37,387 bases of DNA, from assembly GCA_007693325.1 (NCBI GenBank), contig REDW01000058.1:1-37387 (forward strand), read 5' to 3'. This DNA comes from Spirochaetaceae bacterium. GTDB lineage: Bacteria; Spirochaetota; Spirochaetia; DSM-27196; PWMO01. Shown in pieces: positions 32,551 to 37,387 of the stretch (the stretch's first letter is position 1; each line of letters starts with the position of its first letter). Below the pieces are notes generated by a model. The model did not search any database. It was not told the origin of the DNA and was given only the letters and a program-made list of their open reading frames with translations. The position numbers and the translations under genes are program-made.

Positions 32551-33666
32551 TTACCCTAGCAGCGCTGAAAGCTCGGCGTACTCGAGCCCAAACGCTTCGG
32601 CTACCGCTTGATAGGTCAACTTGCCGGAGTAGGTGTTAACGCCGCGCGCCAGCGCGCTGTTGGTACGCACCGCCTCTTCGAAGCCGAGATTGGCCAGTTT
32701 CAGCCCGTACGGCAGCGTGACCGTGGTCAGCGCCTGGGTTGAGGTGCGCGAGACCGCTCCGGGCATGTTGGCAACGCAGTAGTGGACCACGTCATTGATA
32801 ACAAAGACCGGATCATCGTGTGTGGTTGCCCTGGTGGTTTCGATGCAGCCGCCCTGGTCAACCGCAACATCTACAATCACCGAGCCCTTCTTCATCATCT
32901 TGAGGTCCTCTTCAGTGATCAGGCGCGGAGCCTTGGCTCCGTGAATCAGCACTGCGCCCACAATCAGATCACTCTCATCCAGCGCGCGCTCGATGTTGGC
33001 ACGGTTGGAATAGAGTGTGTTGATCCGCCCACTGAAGATGTCATCCAGATAGCCGAGTCGGTCAATATTCACGTCCAGAACACTGACCTGTGCCCCTAAG
33101 CCCACCGCCATCTTGGCCGCGTTGGTACCGACAACTCCGCCGCCAAGAATCGTCACGCGACCTTTTTCCACGCTTGGAACACCGCCCAGCAGCACGCCGC
33201 GTCCACCCTGCGGCCGCTCGAGAAACCGCGCTCCCTCCTGGATACTCAGCCGTCCGGCAATCTCGCTCATAGGGCGCAGCAAAGGCAGCGTGTGATTATC
33301 CGGCTCAACGGTCTCGTAGGCCACGCCGCTCACGCGGCGCTTGATCATCTCTCTGGTGAGCGCCTCATCGGCTGCCAGGTGCAGATAGGTATAGATGATC
33401 TGCCCTTCGCGCATCAGATCGTACTCGGCTTTCTGAGGCTCCTTGACCTTGACGATCATATCGCTTTCCTCGAAGACCTCCGCGGCCGTATCACAGATAG
33501 TGGCACCAACCGCGCGATACTCATCATTCTCGTAGCCGGCACCAAGACCGCAATCTTTCTGCACCCGCACCGTATGCCCCGCGGCAATGTAGGCTTTGAC
33601 ACACGCCGGTGTGAGGCCCACGCGGTACTCGTGCTTCTTAATCTCCTTGACTGAACCAATTTGCAT
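32551..33666 (-). CDS. ald: Alanine dehydrogenase
   Basis: 371 residues, standard length. N-terminal catalytic part with KEIKKHEYRVGLTP, the active-site lysine 75 in VKEP and His96 in YTYLHLA. The Rossmann domain has VTILGGGVVGTNAAKMA near residue 170. It interconverts L-alanine and pyruvate with NAD+ and ammonia. ATG 33666 has AGGGGG 7 bases upstream. It lies 54 bp beyond the glnS promoter on the same strand and ends just before it, so the two are separate units. Confidence 0.95.
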   Translation of the reverse strand: MQIGSVKEIKKHEYRVGLTPACVKAYIAAGHTVRVQKDCGLGAGYENDEYRAVGATICDTAAEVFEESDMIVKVKEPQKAEYDLMREGQIIYTYLHLAADEALTREMIKRRVSGVAYETVEPDNHTLPLLRPMSEIAGRLSIQEGARFLERPQGGRGVLLGGVPSVEKGRVTILGGGVVGTNAAKMAVGLGAQVSVLDVNIDRLGYLDDIFSGRINTLYSNRANIERALDESDLIVGAVLIHGAKAPRLITEEDLKMMKKGSVIVDVAVDQGGCIETTRATTHDDPVFVINDVVHYCVANMPGAVSRTSTQALTTVTLPYGLKLANLGFEEAVRTNSALARGVNTYSGKLTYQAVAEAFGLEYAELSALLG

Positions 33667-33821
33667 AGCTTGCCCCCTGTATCCAACAGCAATAGTATGG
33701 ATATACTCAGGAAAACACGGTATTAGCTGCAGGTCAAACGTTTTTTTCTGTTATCCAGGTGATGAGCGGAACGATCCCCTGTTGCCGGTCAGTGCGGATA
33801 CGGGAGCGGCGACGCACAGGC

Positions 33822-34496
33822 TCAGTTGAACAGGTCTCGCACCGCGTCTCTCAGCTGCCCGAATCCGCTCTGCACGGCCGATTGGAGAGCCTTCCGAACA
33901 ACCTCTTCAGCGATCTGTTGTACGACGTCCTCCACCTGCTCTCTTCCATCGCCACGGCCTAGTCCGGTGAGCTCGATGGACGACATTTCGAATCGCTCCG
34001 ATCGCTCACCGCCTATCCGGGTATACAGATTGACGGTACCGGTCTCCATGAACAGCCGTTCAATTACCAACGTAGAATCCGACGATGTTCCGCGGGACGC
34101 TGCAGCGCGTATGGAGCTGTGGATCGTTGCCAGATTATTATCCGGCAGTTTCTGTTCCAGATACACAACGGGGCTCGATATTCGCATTTCCCTGACAACG
34201 ATCTCGTCGGACAGAATCGAACGCACGTCGAGCCTTATGAACAGGTTATCAATTTCCATTGCAGAGTCCTGCGCGTAACCCACAGGATTGGCTATCCGCA
34301 GGCCGCCGATGGTGCCTTCACCGGAAAATGGAGAAACGGAGACGCTGTCCACCGTCACCCGGGTGCCTGTCATCTCGGTGCCGATCCGCTCGATGCTGGA
34401 CTTGACGATGGAATCAAGCGACAACGTGAGAATCAGGAAACCCGCCACAAGCAGCACAACGAGTCCAATCGCGATAAACAGGAACGTCTTACCCAT
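33822..34496 (-). CDS. AsmA-like envelope protein
   Basis: 224 residues. One N-terminal membrane anchor (residues 5-27, FLFIAIGLVVLLVAGFLIL) and then an AsmA-type N-terminal domain (TRVTVDSVSVSPFSGEGTIGGLRIANP, followed by SILSDEIVVREMRISSPVVYLE). Full-length AsmA/YhdP/TamB proteins are much longer; this short form lacks the repeats. The family is tied to lipid transport or outer-membrane assembly in diderms. No strong ribosome binding site precedes the ATG; TATCTT stands 7 bases upstream, but its -35 is poor. It is the last clearly intact chromosomal gene before the decayed region. Confidence 0.65.
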   Translation of the reverse strand: MGKTFLFIAIGLVVLLVAGFLILTLSLDSIVKSSIERIGTEMTGTRVTVDSVSVSPFSGEGTIGGLRIANPVGYAQDSAMEIDNLFIRLDVRSILSDEIVVREMRISSPVVYLEQKLPDNNLATIHSSIRAAASRGTSSDSTLVIERLFMETGTVNLYTRIGGERSERFEMSSIELTGLGRGDGREQVEDVVQQIAEEVVRKALQSAVQSGFGQLRDAVRDLFN

Positions 34497-34629
34497 GGTG
34501 GTAAAGATACTGCTTATCCGGTCTGCCGGGAACCGGAATGGACGCCTTCCCCGAATAGATGCACAACGTTCCCTTCATCATGATCGAGGGGATGTACACC
34601 GGATCTCCGGAGACCGACTGCTGAAAGCC

Positions 34630-34731
34630 GGAGCGCGGTCCAACCTCGAACGATTGAGCAAGATCAAGTCGCGTTTTGATCCAAAGAATCTCTTCAGGAT
34701 GAACGCGAACATCCCTCCGGTTGCGAGTTAG
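34630..34731 (+). pseudogene. Remnant: C-terminal end of a FAD-linked (berberine bridge-type) oxidase
   Basis: The last 33 codons of a frame ending at 34731 read GARSNLERLSKIKSRF then DPKNLFRMNANIPP. This is the BBE motif that ends FAD-linked oxidases (usual wording YERLVAIKRKYDPDNLFRLNQNIPP). Nothing of the FAD-binding domain is found upstream; the 130 bp before (34497-34629) hold no recognisable gene. The piece is a dead end fragment. Confidence 0.6.
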
Positions 34732-34741
34732 CTCAGGGATA

Positions 34742-35032
34742 TCACCGCCCGGGTGGGTACACGGTGACCGATAACACTCCGTACATTTCCGTGATCACGT
34801 GGCGCAACGATGCGGCCGCGGTTCCGGAAATCAGCCCGATCCGTTTTCCGATTCGCTCTCGCGAAACGGTACGGATCTGATCTACGGCGATCTCGGCCGG
34901 ACGGCCATCGACGACCGCCTGCACCCGGCTTGGCCAGCCGGGGTGCAGGCGCGAGGTTATCGGGCAGACAACCACCGTCTTCAAAGCCGCGTTTCTGTCG
35001 TTGTCACTATAACGCTCAATCATCCAGCCCAT
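34742..35032 (-). pseudogene. MazF/PemK-type toxin lacking its N-terminus
   Basis: The frame encodes the last two thirds of a MazF-family RNase: SDNDRNAALKTVVVCPITS, then RVQAVVDGRPAEIAVDQ, IRTVSRERIGKR and ITEMYG, all typical. Intact MazF has about 30 more residues before this part, including the first strand and the RRP stretch near the active site. Here the frame begins at an ATG overlapping the mazE end, and the family sequence starts only a few codons later. That suggests a deletion of roughly 75-90 bp at the mazE-mazF junction. The toxin is probably inactive. Confidence 0.7.
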
Positions 35033-35273
35033 CTGCGGTTACAGCGTCCCAGAGGTCCCACTCGTCGGCTTCCGAAGTCTCGGCAGCCATCTGCGCGTAC
35101 GCTTCTGACCACTCCAGTTTTCCCGTCGAATGCCCGCTTCGACGGATGAGAATTCCCTCGCGCACCGGCTGCAATTCGAGGTTGTCACCTTCAGCGATGC
35201 GGCACAGCTCCAGCAATTGACGCGGAATACGGATCCCGCGCGAATTCCCCACCTTGACCAAGCGTGTCTTCAT
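35016..35273 (-). CDS. MazE-like antitoxin (AbrB/SpoVT swapped-hairpin family)
   Basis: 85 residues. The N-terminal half is an AbrB-type DNA-binding domain: MKTRLVKVGNSRGIRIPRQ, then ELCRIAEGDNLELQPV. The acidic C-terminal half (SEADEWDLWDAV) would wrap the toxin. GGTGG stands 5 bases before the ATG; the frame opens 186 bases earlier without support. It precedes a truncated MazF, so it may persist as an orphan DNA-binding protein. A TTGACA at 35309-35304 (minus) could be its -35, but no good -10 follows. Confidence 0.8.
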   Translation of the reverse strand: MKTRLVKVGNSRGIRIPRQLLELCRIAEGDNLELQPVREGILIRRSGHSTGKLEWSEAYAQMAAETSEADEWDLWDAVTADGLDD

Positions 35274-35696
35274 GTAACCACCGTGATCACGTACAGGCTG
35301 ACGTGTCAAGCGCTCATTCGTCACCTGGATCGTGCCGACCAACCTGGGACTCTCCTGCTCGGAGACCCGTGAAGCCACGCGCCTACTCCACCATGGCGCG
35401 TCTGTTCGCTGCTGCGCCTCCACAGCTGCGCCCATCGGCTCCTGCGGCTCGCTTACCAATGCCGTTTTCCGTGGGCGAGCAGTCTCTGATGGATCAGAGC
35501 GTTATTGCGTCAAGCAGAATACTCAGAATACCATGGAACTGCCGGACACGCCCTTTTGTCGGCAGCGCCGCGTGATACCCGTTATAATGGAGAGACGGCT
35601 GCAGGTGATGCACGGTCCTCACAGCATCCGTGGGCTCGTTGGCACCATTCGCATTATGCATCGAGCAGGAGCTCAATTCAGGAACGGAGGTTCGAT
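35274..35696. other. Intergenic stretch, no recognisable gene
   Basis: Between mazE and the GYD gene. I see no family signature in any frame. It contains a small inverted repeat CTCTGAT-GG-ATCAGAG (35484-35499) and a perfect -10 sequence TATAAT (35583-35588, plus strand) with no good -35, possibly serving the GYD gene 109 bp downstream. Confidence 0.5.
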
Positions 35697-35981
35697 ATGG
35701 CAACGTTTCTCATGTTTGGAAGGTACGACCAGCAGGCGGTGAAGGGAATAAGCGCCGCCCGCACCGATGAGGCGCACGGGATCATAACCAGGCTCGGCGG
35801 CTCGCTCAAGGCGGAATACGCCCTTCTGGGCGAGCACGACCTTGTTCTTGTGGTAGACCTGCCCGGGGCAGAAGAGGCTATGAAGGCGTCGCTTGGCCTG
35901 GCCAGGTTGACGGGGATCAGTTTCTCGACGGCACAGGCGCTGCCGATGTCCACGTTGGACAGGCTGGTCGCCGAGAAATAG
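35697..35981 (+). CDS. GYD-domain protein
   Basis: 94 residues, the size of single-domain GYD proteins (ferredoxin-like dimeric alpha/beta barrel family). FLMFGRYDQQAVKGIS at the start, an AARTDEAHGIITRLGGSL helix, and DLVLVVDLPGAEEAMKASLGL in the second half fit the family. Function is unknown. GGAGG lies 7 bases before ATG 35697; the frame opens earlier without support. It is the only clearly complete, well-initiated gene in the decayed segment. Confidence 0.75.
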   Translation: MATFLMFGRYDQQAVKGISAARTDEAHGIITRLGGSLKAEYALLGEHDLVLVVDLPGAEEAMKASLGLARLTGISFSTAQALPMSTLDRLVAEK

Positions 35982-35998
35982 ATCGCACAGCCGTGACA

Positions 35999-36118
35999 GG
36001 CTGTGCGAAGCGCGAAGGAGAGGCCGGGAGTTTGCTGCAGCCACGTCGCAGCCAGTCCAAGCAGGGCGAAGACAAGAATTAATCCCACGCCGGTCTGGAT
36101 TACAGGTGATACGGTCAT
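35999..36118 (-). pseudogene. Truncated membrane-protein start with strong ribosome binding site
   Basis: GAAGGAGG stands 6 bases before an ATG at 36118. The first 30 or so codons give a convincing membrane helix (TGVGLILVFALLGLAATWL), like the N-terminus of a conserved family of envelope proteins that start with a GLIFVYLLLSLI-type helix. After about residue 40 the frame runs antisense through the GYD gene and no longer looks like protein. I read it as a 5' remnant. Confidence 0.4.
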
Positions 36119-36156
36119 AAAACGCCTCCTTCGTGCTGTCCGCACGCAACTACGCG

Positions 36157-36294
36157 CTACACTTCCCGGCGCACCTCCACGTGCCGCGAGGAGACCCGAC
36201 CCTCCGGCTCGATACTGGCCCGGATACGGTACCAGCCTTCACGCTCTTCCAGTATCGTTAGCGCCTGGTTGTACTCAAGCGGGTCTGCCGTAGC
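36157..36294 (-). pseudogene. Possible SH3-like domain remnant
   Basis: A minus-strand frame ending at TAG 36157-36159 reads ALTILEEREGWYRIRAS and GRVSSRHVEV, resembling a bacterial SH3 repeat (VTVLEEREGWYRVR...GWVSS). No start or preceding domain is visible. Low confidence. Confidence 0.3.
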
Positions 36295-36342
36295 GAGATG
36301 TCGTACCGATAGGCCGGAATGCAGGTTGAGCCGGCACAGCCC

Positions 36343-36466
36343 GATTGGCTGCCGACTTGGAGGCCGCTATCCAGTTCGCCATCGTCCCCTTCGGTATCGA
36401 TAGTCTTCGTCCTGCCTCTTCCTGAGACAGGCCCTGCTTGTTGCCATCTTGACGGCTAGCAAGGTC
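36343..36466 (-). mobile_element. IS3-family OrfA remnant
   Basis: The frame reads GLSQEEAGRRLSIPKGTMAN followed by WIAASKSA, the helix-turn-helix of IS3-type OrfA transposases (usual wording EAARRLGIPQGTLANWLAAAK). No OrfB, terminal inverted repeats or target duplication is visible. It is a short fragment marking past insertion. Confidence 0.5.
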
Positions 36467-36554
36467 TCTGAGGCTCATCGTTTTTCGAGTATTCGAGTAC
36501 GAGATTCCACAAAGCACGAACTTCGTTCTGCTTCGCTTCGTCGACCGGTTTCAC
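36456..36554 (-). CDS. Short frame overlapping the nucleotidyltransferase stop (possible truncated partner)
   Basis: GTG 36554 overlaps the nucleotidyltransferase TGA (GTGA), the usual coupling for a partner gene. It encodes only 32 residues (KPVDEAKQNEVRALWNLVLE, then YSKNDEP) before a stop next to the IS3 remnant. A HEPN partner is the expectation for this layout, but no HEPN motif is seen. Probably truncated by the insertion. Confidence 0.35.
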   Translation of the reverse strand: MKPVDEAKQNEVRALWNLVLEYSKNDEPQRPC

Positions 36555-36889
36555 GCGATTTGCCTGCCCTCGGCGAGCACGTTCATGCCCAGGGGACCGT
36601 GTTTACTTTTCTGCCAGATCTCGGGCGTATAGACGATGGATCCAATTAGCTCATTGTAGGTTGTCAGGATCTGATAGTCCGTATCCGCCACGATGGCGCG
36701 GATATTCTTGAGTTCACCGTCGGCGATCACAAGTACGTCATAATCGGATTTGTCGCCATGGTCTCCGCGTGCGCGTGACCCAAACAGCCACACCTCTTGC
36801 AGGCGCTCCCCGAGCTTCGTGCGGAGCAAGTCAAGAAATGTCCGCAGAACGGGATCGTCAACCGGCAACAGCGTCGTAATACGCTCCAA
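36551..36889 (-). CDS. Minimal nucleotidyltransferase (MNT-type, Pol beta superfamily)
   Basis: 112 residues from TTG 36889, which has GGAGG 4 bases upstream; the frame opens at 36991 without support. The active site is complete: GSRARGDHGDKSDYDVLVI gives the GSxxxG...SDxD signature near residues 38-56, with the two metal-binding Asp. Such small enzymes are often the antitoxin half of HEPN-MNT modules, where they AMPylate the HEPN RNase. The expected HEPN gene is missing or truncated here. Confidence 0.75.
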   Translation of the reverse strand: MERITTLLPVDDPVLRTFLDLLRTKLGERLQEVWLFGSRARGDHGDKSDYDVLVIADGELKNIRAIVADTDYQILTTYNELIGSIVYTPEIWQKSKHGPLGMNVLAEGRQIA

Positions 36890-36957
36890 AGTGGCCTCCG
36901 GATAACCCAAGCTTGCGATATACCAATTCGGGAACGTCGTAAAGTGGAGGCAGAGCG

Positions 36958-37199
36958 ATAAAAACCTGGCAACTGAACTGCGCCAAGGCACGGTTCAGTG
37001 AGCTGGTGAACCGCTGCCTTGCGGAAGGTCCCCAGAGCGTAACCCGCCACGGTAAACCGGCGGTGGTTGTCGTCCCTGCGGACGAGTACGCCCGCATGAC
37101 TGGCCGGTCGGGCAGTCTGCGGGACTTTTTTCTTACCGCCCCTCGGGTCGAGCTGGACATCTCCCGGACGAGGGACCCGACCGCGAGGTGGACCTGTGA
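36958..37199 (+). pseudogene. Phd/YefM-type antitoxin with lost start codon and C-terminal frameshift
   Basis: The family sequence begins at 36958: KTWQLNCAKARFSELVNR, then HGKPAVVVVPADEYARMTG and GSLRDFFLTAPRVELD. At the place of the ATG, 8 bases after GGAGG, stands ATA; the next usable start, GTG 37006, removes 16 residues of the DNA-binding half. Near 37170-37182 a 1-base loss shifts the frame: the expected REVDL-stop is read in another frame and overlaps the VapC start (CTGTGA). In the antitoxin frame translation would continue to 37347 through vapC. Probably defective. Confidence 0.65.
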
Positions 37200-37387
37200 T
37201 CCTGCTCGACACCTGCGTCATCTCGGAGGCGATGCGCCCGGACCCGTCCCCACAGGTCATGGCCTGGCTGGATTCTATCCCGGAGAACCGCGTATTTCTG
37301 CCGGTTATCGTTCTGGGAGAGCTTCGAAAAGGCGTGGACAGGCTTGACCGCGGAACGCGGCGCGCGGCGCTTGATCTGTGGCTGGAG
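37196..37387 (+). CDS. VapC-family PIN-domain toxin (N-terminal part)
   Basis: GTG 37196 opens a frame to the window edge, 64 codons. It starts ILLDTCVISEAMRPD, carrying the first metal-binding Asp and a Glu of the PIN site, and later VLGELRKGVDRL with the second conserved Glu. VapC toxins cut tRNA or rRNA. It overlaps the shifted antitoxin end by 4 bp, the usual vapBC junction. The remaining acidic residues lie outside the window, so activity cannot be judged. Confidence 0.8.
   Translation, partial: MILLDTCVISEAMRPDPSPQVMAWLDSIPENRVFLPVIVLGELRKGVDRLDRGTRRAALDLWLE

Noticed and set aside
35678-35998. Continuation of the truncated membrane-protein frame
   Set aside because: It runs antisense to the well-supported GYD gene and shows no protein-like pattern.
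37200-37347. Antitoxin reading frame continuing to 37347
   Set aside because: The sequence after about residue 60 is a shadow of vapC in another frame and does not match the family; it is the result of a frameshift.
1-37387. tRNA, rRNA or CRISPR arrays
   Set aside because: I saw no cloverleaf-type TTCGA stems with matching acceptor ends, no rRNA sequence and no regularly spaced direct repeats.

Overview
The window is a compact, GC-rich stretch of bacterial chromosome. Genes are closely packed, with many 1-4 bp start/stop overlaps, strong Shine-Dalgarno sequences inside operons and recognisable sigma70-type promoters. Lipoprotein and Sec signals, a periplasmic-type iron transporter and an exported methionine sulfoxide reductase suggest a diderm (Gram-negative-type) cell. 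The gene mix (receiver-like/HATPase/cyclic-nucleotide protein, two-membrane-segment/winged-helix protein, SorC-glpK pair) reminds me of free-living spirochaetes. That assignment is inference from memory, not a database result.

Layout. 1-1910: tail of a molybdenum hydroxylase operon (2Fe-2S subunit, FAD subunit) followed by a short-chain dehydrogenase. 1911-3983: a 41-bp palindrome, then leuA preceded by a leucine-rich leader peptide and a transcription attenuator with visible alternative pairings. 4087-9111: an iron(III) ABC importer (binding protein, fused permease, ATPase), a DtxR-type metal-dependent repressor with iron-type ligands, and a TrmH-type RNA methyltransferase. A 16-bp palindrome overlaps the transport promoter and is the best candidate operator. 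9098-12036: an isocitrate/isopropylmalate dehydrogenase family enzyme, a membrane/winged-helix protein, and an unusual fusion of a PTS EIIA domain with a diadenylate cyclase domain. 12190-14292: a two-gene sphingolipid operon, a eukaryote-like 3-ketodihydrosphingosine reductase next to serine palmitoyltransferase. Opposite it lie a zinc-less MDR oxidoreductase and a CDP-alcohol phosphotransferase. 16070-22798: exported MsrB and a five-gene peptide-type ABC importer. 22789-27455: small membrane protein, HMA-type protein, the three-domain signalling protein, and SorC regulator-glpK. 27535-33666, minus strand: rpsD, DEAD-box helicase, glnS-pgmB, alanine dehydrogenase. 33822-34496: AsmA-like protein.

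34497-37387 is different: a graveyard of gene pieces. It holds a FAD-oxidase tail, mazE with a truncated mazF, an intact GYD-domain gene, a truncated membrane-protein start, an SH3-like tail, an IS3-type orfA piece, a minimal nucleotidyltransferase with a short partner, and a Phd/VapC pair whose antitoxin has lost its start codon and is frameshifted at its end.

The most rewarding points are the KDSR-SPT pair, the EIIA-diadenylate cyclase fusion with an altered RHR motif, the readable leucine attenuator, and a recurring pattern in which the start codon lies only 7-13 bases after the -10 box, suggesting leaderless or nearly leaderless mRNAs.
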